From contig AP018284.1 in assembly GCA_002368355.1 (NCBI GenBank), forward strand, positions 85,097 through 149,096: a stretch of DNA of 64,000 nucleotides, read 5' to 3'. The notes under the pieces were generated by a model. That model was given only the letters and a program-made list of their open reading frames with translations. It was not told the DNA's origin and did no database searches. The stretch is from Chondrocystis sp. NIES-4102. Its GTDB lineage: Bacteria; Cyanobacteriota; Cyanobacteriia; Cyanobacteriales; Xenococcaceae. The translations under genes were made by a program, and so were the position numbers. Positions 24,290-32,204 of this stretch are shown here, one piece after another (positions within the stretch are counted from its first letter, which is position 1; the number at the start of each line of letters is the position of its first letter).

Positions 24290-24518
24290 CAAATTAAAAG
24301 CTTTAGAGTTCTTAAGTTTCAAGTTTTCTTTCATTTCAGTCAATCTGGCTTTTCGTCCTGCTCCCATTTTTCTCTTTCTAGGTTTTTCTCTCCCATAATT
24401 CAGATGCTAGGTATACGTATTCAAACTTGATTAATAGCGTTTCAAATGTTTTCTTATTGAATTCTGTGGTCGCTCTCAATAATCTATCTTGGTGAAGTAT
24501 TTTTTCGATGTTCAGCAC
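24290..24518 (-). pseudogene. IS5-family transposase N-terminal remnant
   Basis: Minus frame from GTG 24518: LNIEKILHQDRLLRATTEFN then KKTFETLLIKFEYVY, a stop, and in another frame RKRKMGAGRKARLTEMKENL. This is the usual order of the first 80 residues of IS5-type (DDE_4) transposases. It is frameshifted and lacks the catalytic domain. Confidence 0.6.
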
Positions 24519-24830
24519 GATAGCCCTACTATTATGATTATTTTTTCATACATTATCGGCTATTTCGCAAAAGTCTATTATCAATGGTTCGGACAAAATT
24601 AAGCAGCAATAGCTCCGTAGTTGTAAAGGTTTGAGTAATTAGGGTGGGATTGGGCGCAAGCCGAGATAAATGTAAAATAGTGCAAGATAGACCTCAATCC
24701 CTTGCCAGATAAGGCTTTCAAAATTAGTTCTTCCACAAGGTCAATATATGGACTTATAAACATTGCCTAAAACACATCATTCTCGGCAAAATTTAAACTT
24801 CAAAAGTACCATCTATCAATAGTTTCAGCT
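24519..24830. other. unassigned stretch left of the Tn552-like transposon
   Basis: No frame longer than about 40 codons looks like protein. A GC-richer block near 24640-24720 (GGGCGCAAGCCGAGATAAAT) might be the end of another insertion sequence, but I found no partner repeat. Confidence 0.3.
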
Positions 24831-24881
24831 TGTAACTTTCAGACATTAGCGGCGTAAAATCTTTAGAGTTATTTGGCGTAA
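24831..24881 (+). repeat. left terminal inverted repeat of the Tn552-like transposon
   Basis: TGTAACTTTCAGACATTAGC continuing GGCGTAAAATCTTTAGAG. Over 50 bases it matches the inverted right end at 28312-28362 with about five differences. Confidence 0.85.
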
Positions 24882-24892
24882 TTAAAATACTT

Positions 24893-25270
24893 TCAAGAGA
24901 GGTATTTACGTTCTAAATTGGCAAGAACAGAGTAGGACTCTAACATAACTCGACTTTCCCAACTACGAGGTTTAATTTCTAAGAAATTTCCTGCCAGGAT
25001 TTGTAGACTAATATCTCTTTGCTGTAGCGTCTGTATAATGTCTATGAAGTTTTGACTATCCAAACAGAGCCTGAAAGTGTCCCAAACAACTAAAATATCT
25101 CCCGCTCTAGCATATTCTAAAGCCAATATTAAATTTGACTGGTCATCGAAGACGCGATCGAGCAGATCGTTAAATATTGTTTGACAACCTGCTTTTTTTA
25201 AAGCAATGACTTGTTCGGAATTAGTATTATATTTCTGTCCTTTGAAACTGCAAACATAACCAATTTTCAT
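24893..25270 (-). CDS. catalytically degenerate serine recombinase-like protein, 125 aa
   Basis: It starts 6 bases after the tniB stop and is the last gene of the transposon operon. It aligns over its whole length with the catalytic domain of the resolvase at 27592-28140: MKIGYVCSFKG against MKIGYARVSTN, then ALKKAGCQTIFNDLLDRVFD and GDILVVWDTFRLCLDSQNF. The conserved Arg of YARVS is Cys here, the nucleophile Ser position is Phe (a Ser sits one residue earlier), and KLDRLARS has become DTFRLCLD. The DNA-binding C-terminus is absent; the ORF ends 12 bases before the terminal repeat. It is either a dead accessory factor or a decayed second resolvase. Confidence 0.75.
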   Translation of the reverse strand: MKIGYVCSFKGQKYNTNSEQVIALKKAGCQTIFNDLLDRVFDDQSNLILALEYARAGDILVVWDTFRLCLDSQNFIDIIQTLQQRDISLQILAGNFLEIKPRSWESRVMLESYSVLANLERKYLS

Positions 25271-25276
25271 CTCTCG

Positions 25277-26125
25277 TTAAATTGCTCCGATAACTAAACA
25301 TTCCCTGGCAGCCTCAACCACTTCTGCTGTGATGCAGTTAAGCTCGTTAATTTTAATTACGCGCTGAATCTGGCGAAACAAACGATTCAGAAGGCGAAAA
25401 TTACCATTAGTAATCCGAGCGATCGCAGCAATGGCTTCGGCATCGGTAAAATCATTAGGATTCATCTTCAAATCTAGCTTTTCCCAATAATGAGAAAGCA
25501 TAAACCGCATTTCTGACTGACTTAAAGCACGATACTGGTGGGCAAAACCAACACGAGAATAGAGTTGAGGATATCGGGATAACTTCTTCTCCAATCCTGG
25601 CATTCCAATAAATATCAAGCCGATATTTCCAGCGTCGTAAATTTCTCGAAACTGCTCGATACCACTCATCTTCAAGCGTTCAGATTCATCCACAATAATC
25701 AACTCGCAAGAGCGATTAATGTAATCATCAGTAATAATCCAACTTTGTTCTTCGGGGGGTAAAAGTTCTTCATGAAAACGTCCCAACTGAGTTCGCATCA
25801 TTAAAATTCTCTGCTTGATAACACGAGCGGGATTATACATCTCCCCTGTATAGAGTAAGGTATGACAATCTTTGATTTGTGTCGGTAAGGGCAAATAAGG
25901 AAGATGAGTAGGAAGACGGTTTTCGAGAAAAAACCATTTGGCATAGTATCGAGCCGAAAGAGTTTTGCCTACCCCTGGCGCACCGTAACATAAACCAATA
26001 TATTTCTCTCTACGACAGGCATCGCTGAATTCAGCGAATCGTCGATATTCTTTGGTCAGAATAAAAGAGTTTTGTTCTTCTATGGCATTTGTATCATCAA
26101 CGCATTTCTTGGGGATATTAGTCAT
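25277..26125 (-). CDS. tniB: TniB-type AAA+ ATPase (Tn552 p271-like transposition regulator)
   Basis: A 282-residue AAA+ protein. Walker A is YGAPGVGKTLSARYYA near residue 48, Walker B is LIIVDESERLKM, and the sensor region is GLIFIGMPGLEKKLSRYPQL. It overlaps tniA by 8 bases. In Tn552, Tn5053 and Tn7-like systems this ATPase binds target DNA and stimulates the DDE transposase. The length is right and the gene looks intact. Confidence 0.9.
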   Translation of the reverse strand: MTNIPKKCVDDTNAIEEQNSFILTKEYRRFAEFSDACRREKYIGLCYGAPGVGKTLSARYYAKWFFLENRLPTHLPYLPLPTQIKDCHTLLYTGEMYNPARVIKQRILMMRTQLGRFHEELLPPEEQSWIITDDYINRSCELIIVDESERLKMSGIEQFREIYDAGNIGLIFIGMPGLEKKLSRYPQLYSRVGFAHQYRALSQSEMRFMLSHYWEKLDLKMNPNDFTDAEAIAAIARITNGNFRLLNRLFRQIQRVIKINELNCITAEVVEAARECLVIGAI

Positions 26126-27599
26126 TGTAATATCGCTTTAAAGCTGGCTTCTTAGGTTTATTGGTAGCGGGTTGTTCTGGTTCAAAATAGGTTCTGTGAG
26201 ATTGTTTTTTATTGCCCATTAAGGCATCTACAATGGATACTCGATCTTTAATTTGCTGTTTGAGTTGTTTGCGTCTTTGATTGCGAGCAGTCTGAATTTC
26301 TTTTAGACTAACGGTTTCGGTAGATAGATCGAGACAGATAGCGCGACAGAGAAATTTATTTTGATGATAAACTCTGATTTCTGTCAGATCTTTAGGGTCA
26401 TAACGGATGCTGACATCTTCTCCGATATAGTTTGCCAGTAAAGGATCTGTATATCTTAAACCCTGGAATTTAATGCCATCTCGTCGAATGCGCCTCGTAT
26501 CTTTAAGAGTCAGCAGCAGCAGGTCTAGTTTTTCTAATGATTCTGGTAGTTGAGGGAGAAATCCCTTGTCATTCCAACGTTTGCCTGGAGCTTCAGATGT
26601 TTGGCTGTGTTCTGTTTGATGGTACTCAATGAGAAACCTTTCAAATTCGGAGTCAAGCTGATTAAAATTCAGAACTGGATTGGGTGATTTGTGTCCTGGT
26701 GGTGCATACCCAGGCAATTTGGCTAGCAGTAGTTGATTGACAGTCCTAAAAAATCGTTCGATTTTGCCTCTGCCTCTAGGTTCGCCAATCGTAGAAAAGA
26801 TAAGTCGGATTTTGAGGTCAAGACAAACCTGTTCTATATGGTGAGAAGTAAAATCGCTGCCATGATCTGTATAAAGAATCTCTGGAATACCGCAGATATG
26901 CCATGCAGGATTATTTTTACGCCAAATGCCTTGCTTTAAAGCTAATGCTGTTTGTAATGCTGAGGGTGCATTAAAAGAAATATAGTATCCGGCGATCGCT
27001 CTACTATAATCGTCCATAATGACCGTCAACCAAGGTCTGACTGGCTGTTCTTTTTCATCTTTTATCCAGATATCTAAAAGAGTATGGTCTGCTTGCCAGA
27101 TAGCATTGGGCTTTTCTGCATTATGGCGATGGAGTAAATCAAAGGTTTGTTTGTAGGCTTTTGTTCCTTCATGAGCCAGTGTCATTAAAGCTGGATCGAT
27201 TTGACGGATAATTCCATATACAGTCTCGTAAGAAGGAGGAGTAATTCCAGAACTAACGCACCAATCTTTAACTCGACGATGAATGGTAGCTTTGGTCATG
27301 GCTGGTTTTTGTAAAGCCAATCCTTCAATCAGTTTTTTTACCTCGGCATTGACGACTTTTCTCGTACCGCTATCTTGGCGTTTGCTACGGCATAATCCTG
27401 CCAAGCCTGACTTTTTGTAGTTTGCCACCCAACGTTGGGCTGTTCTCAAGGGAATACCAGCATTGGCGATCACTTGACGGAGAGGAACGGAATCTTCTAG
27501 ATGAGGGCGCAATATCTGATAACGCTCCCAGGCTATTGCTTTTGAGCTAGGGGGTAATTCGCTAAGGTTTGGTAATGAATCACGAGTTGATTCAGACAT
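26118..27599 (-). CDS. tniA: TniA-type DDE transposase (rve/Mu-like, Tn552 p480 type)
   Basis: 493 residues. The N-terminus has two helix-turn-helix regions (PLRQVIANAGIPLRTAQRWV). The catalytic core shows IWQADHTLLDIW (Asp), ILYTDHGSDFTS (Asp) and GEPRGRGKIERFFRTVNQ (Glu). The C-terminus carries the Mu-type barrel (GIKFQGLRYTDPLLANYIGE) and a basic tail. It cleaves and joins the transposon ends. The start overlaps the end of the resolvase gene. All three catalytic residues are present, so it may still be active. Confidence 0.93.
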   Translation of the reverse strand: MSESTRDSLPNLSELPPSSKAIAWERYQILRPHLEDSVPLRQVIANAGIPLRTAQRWVANYKKSGLAGLCRSKRQDSGTRKVVNAEVKKLIEGLALQKPAMTKATIHRRVKDWCVSSGITPPSYETVYGIIRQIDPALMTLAHEGTKAYKQTFDLLHRHNAEKPNAIWQADHTLLDIWIKDEKEQPVRPWLTVIMDDYSRAIAGYYISFNAPSALQTALALKQGIWRKNNPAWHICGIPEILYTDHGSDFTSHHIEQVCLDLKIRLIFSTIGEPRGRGKIERFFRTVNQLLLAKLPGYAPPGHKSPNPVLNFNQLDSEFERFLIEYHQTEHSQTSEAPGKRWNDKGFLPQLPESLEKLDLLLLTLKDTRRIRRDGIKFQGLRYTDPLLANYIGEDVSIRYDPKDLTEIRVYHQNKFLCRAICLDLSTETVSLKEIQTARNQRRKQLKQQIKDRVSIVDALMGNKKQSHRTYFEPEQPATNKPKKPALKRYYND

Positions 27600-28140
27600 T
27601 TGATAAACGATAGATGGTGGAACGGTCTACATTGAAAGTTTTGGCTAACTCAGTTACTGACTTTCCTTCTTCTCTCAATTGTAAAATCAGTTCTTTTTGT
27701 TCATTTGAAAGCTTTTTAGGACGACCGAATCTAACTCCTCTCTTCATAGCAGCTTCTCGTCCGACACTGGTACGTTCTCGAATTAAATCCCTTTCAAATT
27801 CAGCGATACCTGCAAAGACAGTCATAATCATTTTCCCTGCATGAGAAGTGGTATCTGCCCAAGGTTCTCCAAGAGAACAAAATGCTGCTTTCTTTTCTCG
27901 TAAGGTTTCGACGATTTCTAGTAGGTGATGAGTTGAACGAGCAAGACGATCTAGTTTACAAACTACCAAAGTGTCTGATGCGCGAATCTGACTTAATAGT
28001 TTCTCTAATTCTGGGCGAGATTTTTTCGCTCCTGAAATTTTCTCTTCAAAAATATCTTCGCAGCCATTCTCTTTGAGTAAAGAAATCTGATTTGAGAGAT
28101 TTTGGTCATTTGTACTAACGCGAGCGTAGCCGATTTTCAA
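27592..28140 (-). CDS. tniR: serine resolvase/invertase (TnpR/TniR type)
   Basis: 182 residues with all family hallmarks: MKIGYARVSTNDQNLSNQIS with the nucleophilic Ser, CKLDRLARSTHHL with both conserved Arg, FAGIAEFERDLIRERTSVG, and a C-terminal HTH (VTELAKTFNVDRSTIYRLSN). It resolves cointegrates at a res site, probably in the 170 bases between its start and the right terminal repeat. It is the first gene of the transposon operon and intact. Confidence 0.95.
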   Translation of the reverse strand: MKIGYARVSTNDQNLSNQISLLKENGCEDIFEEKISGAKKSRPELEKLLSQIRASDTLVVCKLDRLARSTHHLLEIVETLREKKAAFCSLGEPWADTTSHAGKMIMTVFAGIAEFERDLIRERTSVGREAAMKRGVRFGRPKKLSNEQKELILQLREEGKSVTELAKTFNVDRSTIYRLSNV

Positions 28141-28311
28141 TTTTCAACCCTCAGTCCAAAATTTTGTCGCAAAATATAGTGCATAAATCATCTACTTTTG
28201 CTACTGACATTTGCAACAGGTAAAACTCAATCAAACTGCGAGCGCAAATTTTGTCGCAAAAGTTGAAACTTTTGCCACAGCCTAACTCAATTATTTTACA
28301 GTAGTTAATTT
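28141..28311. promoter_or_regulatory. candidate res site of the Tn552-like transposon
   Basis: AAATTTTGTCGCAAAA occurs twice (28159-28174 and 28246-28261), with related CTTTTGCTACTGACATTTGC and CTTTTGCCACAG words between. Repeated partly symmetric sites upstream of the resolvase gene are what a res site looks like. Confidence 0.5.
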
Positions 28312-28362
28312 GTATCGCGCCAGATAACTACAAAGATTTTACGCCACTAATGTCTGAAAGTT
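28312..28362 (-). repeat. right terminal inverted repeat of the Tn552-like transposon
   Basis: Ends with ACTAATGTCTGAAAGTTACA, the inverse of the left end. The inner part ATAACTACAAAGATTTTACG matches too. Confidence 0.85.
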
Positions 28363-28420
28363 ACAATTTTTTTACCCAGAACGAGAATTAACAATCGAAG
28401 AACCTGATTCTTAAGATAAG

Positions 28421-28441
28421 ATGTACGGTAATACCGTACAT
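28421..28441. promoter_or_regulatory. operator palindrome of the yefM-yoeB operon
   Basis: ATGTACGGTA and TACCGTACAT are perfect 10-bp arms around one A. TGTACA-centred palindromes are the known binding form of YefM/Phd-type antitoxins. The site is 22 bases before the GTG start. Confidence 0.75.
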
Positions 28442-28462
28442 TACTAGAGAGTAAACAATCAG

Positions 28463-28735
28463 GTGAATAACATTAGCGTTAATCAGTTTCGGGAAAAATT
28501 AAAGCATTTTGTGGAAACTGTAATTAAAGAACATCAGCCATTAAAAGTAACTCGTCGCAATGGTGAAAATTTTGTGGTAATTAGCGCAGAGGACTGGGAA
28601 AGAGAACAAGAAACCCTATATATCTTGCAAAATCAAAGTTTAATGCAGCAAATAGCAGAGTCTCAAATAACCCATCAAGCAAATAGAGGATACAAACCGA
28701 GTGCTGAGGAATTAAATGAGATCTCTGGTATTTGA
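28463..28735 (+). CDS. yefM: YefM-type antitoxin
   Basis: 90 residues with a GTG start. MNNISVNQFREKLKHFVETV is the Phd/YefM DNA-binding fold, HQPLKVTRRNGENFVVISAE the conserved sheet, and the C-terminal helices bind the toxin. It overlaps the toxin gene by 20 bases. It represses its own operon through the palindrome at 28421-28441. Confidence 0.88.
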   Translation: MNNISVNQFREKLKHFVETVIKEHQPLKVTRRNGENFVVISAEDWEREQETLYILQNQSLMQQIAESQITHQANRGYKPSAEELNEISGI

Positions 28736-28985
28736 GGGGAAGACTTGGCAGGTATACGAAGAACTGAGAACAAAAGACCGCAAGCTACATAAAAATCTCT
28801 GTAAAATTTTGAAAGAAATGCTACGGGACAATCCTTCTGTGGGATTGGGAAAACCAGAGCTGTTAAAACATAACTTGTCTGGGTTTTGGTCGAGGCGATT
28901 ATCGTCAAAGGATCGTTTAATTTATAAGTTTGACGATGAATATATTTATATTTTTGCTATCGGTGGGCATTACGAACAGTTTTGA
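28716..28985 (+). CDS. yoeB: YoeB-type toxin (ribosome-dependent mRNA interferase)
   Basis: 89 residues. RSLVFEGKTWQVYEELRTKD, GKPELLKHNLSGFWSRRLSS and the C-terminal GHYEQF are YoeB blocks; the C-terminal His-Tyr is part of the active site. Of the RelE superfamily, YoeB is the best fit. It is intact and paired with yefM. Confidence 0.92.
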   Translation: MRSLVFEGKTWQVYEELRTKDRKLHKNLCKILKEMLRDNPSVGLGKPELLKHNLSGFWSRRLSSKDRLIYKFDDEYIYIFAIGGHYEQF

Positions 28986-28989
28986 ACAC

Positions 28990-29110
28990 AACCGCAGAAT
29001 TCCTAAATCGGGATGAGGAGAGATCTCCTAAAGGATTCAGCAGTTGCTTCAACGGGTCACAGAACCGATAAGCCTTAAGGGTTGGCGTAAGGGAACGTGC
29101 GATAAGGCTA
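28990..29110 (+). repeat. dispersed repeat
   Basis: Contains CTCCTAAAGGATTCAGCAGT and TAAGGGTTGGCGTAAGGGAA. The first word belongs to the CCTAAAGGA family. Confidence 0.4.
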
Positions 29111-29160
29111 GAAGTACTGAAACTCCGAGATGTGTGTCAGTACACCTCAAGATGAGGGAT
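29111..29160 (+). pseudogene. 50-bp fragment of a rep gene (Rep copy B)
   Basis: GAAGTACTGAAACTCCGAGA, then TGTGTGTCAGTACACCTCAA. This resembles the middle of Rep copy G at 59930-59980 (AGTACTGAAACGGTCGAGAT ...). It lies on the plus strand, opposite to copy C. Confidence 0.5.
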
Positions 29161-30282
29161 TCCTAATGCTTGAGCTAGTTGACTGATATTCAAACTTTTC
29201 TCTTGCATTGCTAACCAAATTGACGCTTTGAAGGATGTCTGTAATGGTGTTGTTACTAAATACTCATTTAAGTCATACCAATGACGGAAAACAGCAGCTT
29301 TGTCTATTTCTGATCATTGGCGATCGCCTTTCGATTCGCTTCCGATTAAAGTTTTACTGCCCCAATCACCCTTAAGGGCTGCCACAAAATAGCCCGATAG
29401 ATTTGGTATGTGCTTCTCCCGTTTTCTGGCTTTCAACAAAGCGATCGCACTCTCCACTTTTGCCGATGGATACAGCTTCAATAGATCGCTCACTGTCCTG
29501 TTTATTGGTATTCCCGCACCATCTAATAACGGTACTAATTCCTGCCATTTCTTGTTGACTATACAATCAACCTGGAGGACGTTTATTCCCTCACCTATAT
29601 TTTGCTTGTTCTGTTCTGATTCTTGTTTGTATTGGCTATTAAGAGCATTTAACTGGGCTGAACTATCTAATTTTTGTCTTGAGTTTATTTCTTTTTGTAA
29701 AGCTTGTTTAGGTGAGGCAGCAGCAATTGAGTTTATTTCCTTACTAAGGCGATCGCTATTTTGCTTTGTTGTTTCTTTTTTGGTGTATTCTTTGTCTCTA
29801 TATAATGAGACTTTACTATCTTTCATCTCAAGAGTTTGACTTTTTACATCTTGAGCTGTGCTATTACACATCTCTGAGATTTCAATGCTTTGAGCGCGTC
29901 GCGTTTTCGGTGAGAAGATTCCCACCGAAAAGCCGACGCTCTCTGCCCACTCTCTTAATTTATCGTAATTCAAATTGTAATAATTTGTCTGATTCCACTC
30001 CTTCGATCTGTACCTGACCACTTTGACTATTTCCAACGAGCGTAATAAACTCATCGCTTTTCTGAATTTCCACACTGACAGGAAAGTAAATTGGTTTTTT
30101 ACCCACTGCTCGAAAGTGTTATAAATGTATTTTGCCTGGTCTATGATTACGCCAATTCCTTCTTTTTGTGTCCAGTAATGTAACTGCTGAAGTATTACTG
30201 CTGCTTCAAAGCTTCCCAATGCAGCCGCGATCTCCATGTCGAAATGCCTAGTGTTTACTGGCGAGGTGTTTAAAATGCTCAT
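29161..30282 (-). pseudogene. Rep copy C, ended by an in-frame stop and fused to foreign sequence
   Basis: From MSILNTSPVNTRHFDMEIAA (ATG 30282) the frame encodes 322 residues like copies A and G, ending ESKGDRQ at a TGA (29314). Without that stop the same frame continues SEIDKAAVFRHWYDL as in the other copies. It then changes to unrelated NEYLVTTPLQTSFKASIWLA. The conserved C-terminus (GYSLDYLKKI) is therefore lost. The segment SVGFSVGIFSPKTRR is encoded by an inserted hairpin repeat. A shortened product of 322 residues could still be made. The leader ORF overlaps its start. Confidence 0.75.
29895..29940. repeat. hairpin repeat inserted in frame in Rep copy C
   Basis: TTTTCGGTG (29904-29912) and CACCGAAAA (29923-29931) form a 9-bp stem. 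The same hairpin with two base changes lies at 32210-32237. Copy D lacks it, which fixes the insertion point after EWAE. Confidence 0.7.
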
Positions 30283-30407
30283 CTTTGAACGCCTCCGCAC
30301 CATATAAATTGAAACGCTTTAGATAAAACGTTTACATTGCTTTCTTCTGCTGTCCCCTCTATCCATTTAAGGGCAGTAGCCTCTACAATGGGAGTTACAA
30401 TTTCCAT
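30279..30407 (-). CDS. leader peptide ORF overlapping rep copy C, 42 aa
   Basis: ATG at 30407 opens MEIVTPIVEATALKWIEGTA. The stop overlaps the rep start as ATGA, exactly as in loci 1 and 3. The last codons (TGCGGAGGCGTTC) supply the ribosome-binding site for rep. The peptide sequence is unrelated to the other leaders, so the overlap rather than the sequence is conserved here. Confidence 0.5.
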   Translation of the reverse strand: MEIVTPIVEATALKWIEGTAEESNVNVLSKAFQFIWCGGVQR

Positions 30408-30446
30408 TCTAAGTATTTACGTCCTGTAGGTATTTGTTTGGTGTAA

Positions 30447-30490
30447 ACAAAGCGATCGCCTGTCCTCGAAAACTTGCGGTCGTTTTGTTT
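30447..30490 (-). terminator. HIP1-containing hairpin between regulator and leader (locus 2)
   Basis: On the minus strand AAACAAAACGACCGC ... GCGATCGCTTTGTTT. This is the same kind of hairpin at the same place as in loci 1 and 3. Confidence 0.55.
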
Positions 30491-30525
30491 TATATGTTTA
30501 AAACTATTAAATTACAACAATTTTG

Positions 30526-30831
30526 TTATTCATCATGTTTAATCACCAAAATGTCGTCAATACACAGTTTTGTATTTCCTGATATCTCTCTAACCCAGTC
30601 TCTTAAACGAATTAGAGTCGAATATTCACTACGTGCCAACGTTCCGTCTTTTGCAGAAGACAGAGTTCTTCTATCAATTTTCATCCCCTTCATTATTAGA
30701 TCTTCGTAAACAGCGTTAACCGATAAACCTTCTTGCCAATATTTTCCTATATCGACGTAAGCGCGCATATTTGACCTTGCTAGTTGTACGTCGATGATAT
30801 TCGCATTTATAGCGAGTGCAGCGTTAGTCAT
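30526..30831 (-). CDS. small putative regulator of replication locus 2, 101 aa
   Basis: It occupies the position of the Xre regulators in loci 1 and 3, divergent from the Cys-motif gene fragment and upstream of hairpin, leader and rep. The 101 residues contain WQEGLSVNAVYEDLIMKGMK then IDRRTLSSAKDGTLARSEYS, which could be a helix-turn-helix, but the family is not clear to me. The control region 30832-30910 has ACGTT/AACGT boxes (for example ACGTTAGCGTGAAACGT near 30888). Confidence 0.55.
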   Translation of the reverse strand: MTNAALAINANIIDVQLARSNMRAYVDIGKYWQEGLSVNAVYEDLIMKGMKIDRRTLSSAKDGTLARSEYSTLIRLRDWVREISGNTKLCIDDILVIKHDE

Positions 30832-30935
30832 TTAACGTTTATGTTAATAGTTTAAGTTTTTACATTATAGCACTATGTTTTACTTTTACGTTAGCGTGAA
30901 ACGTGCTAGTATAAATACGAGCTTAAAAAGAGCAG
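30832..30935. promoter_or_regulatory. divergent control region of replication locus 2
   Basis: AT-rich, with a likely -10 TATAAAT near 30911 toward the plus strand and repeated ACGTT/AACGT boxes (30834, 30888, 30899). It is the counterpart of the palindromic operators of loci 1 and 3. Confidence 0.45.
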
Positions 30936-30944
30936 TTAACTTTG

Positions 30945-31075
30945 GACGGTCACTGCTCTCCTCACCTTATTGAATTTGCGACTAATATTCACCCCGATGA
31001 AACCGAGTATAGCTATCAGCATCCTCAATTTGTCTTTGGTAACGAGGTTGAGATTAAAGGTTCATTCAGCAATCG
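30945..31075 (+). pseudogene. N-terminal fragment of the Cys-motif gene (locus 2)
   Basis: Reads LIEFATNIHPDETEYSYQHP then QFVFGNEVEIKGSFSN. It matches residues 18-55 of the Cys-motif protein at 49378-50178 (LITIEFAPPQDPKETEYTYP, QPLFVF). The cysteine cluster and the rest are gone. The iteron element begins about 100 bases later. Confidence 0.65.
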
Positions 31076-31175
31076 CGATCGCATTTTTTCTCTACTCTTG
31101 TTTTATCTGACTAACCAACCTGTTTTGAGAACTTATTCTACTGCCGTTGTTACTTCTGATTCGGTTAATCTCTCT

Positions 31176-31652
31176 ATCAAATCCCGTCAACTCTTTCAAT
31201 TGAATATGGTGTACATACCCCATATTATTTAGCTGACATTTTGTTGATTGACCAAAACGGGGCAAATCCTTTGAGGCACTACTGGAGACTGCCTTTTTTT
31301 CTGCTTTCATTGTCTACAATTTTTCAAACAACGCTATACTACACTCATACTTTTCAGTTGTTTGGACACGCTCTGGCAATCCCTATGTCCACAATTTGTT
31401 CACAATTTGTAAACATTAATTAGGCAATTGGAGCATTTTTTAGGGGGTTGGTTATTCCTATTGAGCGCATATTACAAAAAGGGCAAGCAATATTGAGTGA
31501 GTCAAACCTCGATCGAGCTTGCCGATTTTACCCGCCAAAACACAAGCCTAATACATTTTGTAGCAACTCAAGCTTCAAAATAACAAGTGTAATAAGAACG
31601 CAACTTTTAATCTTACAGAGCGAGCCAGTTCAATTGTTCAACCTTTTCTAGT
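31176..31652 (-). repeat. iteron element, copy 2 (inverted)
   Basis: Inverse of the elements at 19125-19617 and 48866-49330. Three 11-bp iterons lie at 31383-31415; read on the minus strand they are TGTTTACAAAT, TGTGAACAAAT and TGTGGACATAG. The spacing is the same as in the other copies although the bases have diverged. Confidence 0.75.
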
Positions 31653-31656
31653 ACGG

Positions 31657-31971
31657 TTATTGGCGATCTTGACCGACAATGCCAGCGATCTCCCAAATGT
31701 CATTCACTCGACGCAGTGGTGGATCTGATTCATTTACCCAACGTACCAGATGATTCTGAAAACTTTCACCAGGCATATTGACTAATTTGGAGAGTACAAT
31801 CCGATCTTCATCGGAGCTACCCTCCCATGCACTTACTAATAATTTTGGCAAATACAAACAATTTCGCGACTCTTCTTCTTTTTCTGAGACTAATGAAATG
31901 ATTTTATCCTTTTGTTTATTTACTTCTAAACTCACTGCTAAGGATATTTTAACTGCTCTAGAAAATATCAC
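31657..31971 (-). CDS. unidentified 104-aa gene or 3' gene fragment next to iteron element
   Basis: Reads NKQKDKIISLVSEKEEESRN, LPKLLVSAWEGSSDEDRIVL and HLVRWVNESDPPLRRVNDIW, ending GQDRQ. The LVRWVNESDPPLRRV block reminds me of the C-terminal part of large NTPase-like bacterial proteins, so this may be a fragment of one. I cannot name the family. A broken copy lies at 18830-19122 beside iteron element copy 1. Confidence 0.5.
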   Translation of the reverse strand: MIFSRAVKISLAVSLEVNKQKDKIISLVSEKEEESRNCLYLPKLLVSAWEGSSDEDRIVLSKLVNMPGESFQNHLVRWVNESDPPLRRVNDIWEIAGIVGQDRQ

Positions 31972-31989
31972 TATTTAAGTAACAACAGT

Positions 31990-32118
31990 AAAGGCAAGCA
32001 ATTATCAAGACGGAGCATCAGAGCAATTATTGATGGTTATTTAAAAGCTACTAACCTTAAATATACGAATGGTCGAACCCTCTCGGCACATAGCTTGAGA
32101 CATACTGCTGGTACATGA
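31990..32118 (+). pseudogene. tyrosine recombinase, part before the IS insertion
   Basis: Reads RAIIDGYLKATNLKYTNGRT then LSAHSLRHTAGT, which contains the catalytic HxLRH motif. The frame is broken exactly after HTAGT by IS200/IS605 element 2. It continues at about 34010 with LRTGSDLRQVQDLLGHADPR. Confidence 0.8.
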
Positions 32119-32204
32119 GGTACGTAGTTGGGTAACCCCGTCCTTTTAAGGCGGGGCGGAACAACCGAAGTAATGCTTTAGCATTGAGTGAAATATTCTC
32201 TACG

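Larger units (their letters stand above)
24831..28362 (-). mobile_element. Tn552-like transposon (resolvase, DDE transposase, ATPase, extra gene)
   Basis: About 3.5 kb bounded by imperfect 50-bp inverted repeats. Minus-strand operon: resolvase, TniA/p480-type DDE transposase, TniB/p271-type AAA ATPase, and a degenerate serine-recombinase gene. The genes overlap by about 8 bases or are separated by 6 bases. No cargo, no TniQ and no CRISPR part. No obvious target duplication was found beside the ends, so the insertion may be old or rearranged. Confidence 0.85.

Noticed and set aside
24831..28362. CRISPR-associated transposon (CAST) because of adjacent TniA/TniB genes
   Set aside because: No TniQ, no Cas12k or Cascade gene, no CRISPR array or tracrRNA-like repeat. 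The set resolvase-TniA-TniB with short size fits a Tn552-like element.
24831..28375. Target-site duplication of the Tn552-like transposon
   Set aside because: Flanking bases (TCAGC or CAGCT left, ATTTT or TTTTT right) do not match for any length of 5-7.
29408..30017. Plus-strand ORFs of 143 and 83 aa over Rep copy C
   Set aside because: Antisense shadows; the same antisense frames appear over the other Rep copies and follow the coding strand.
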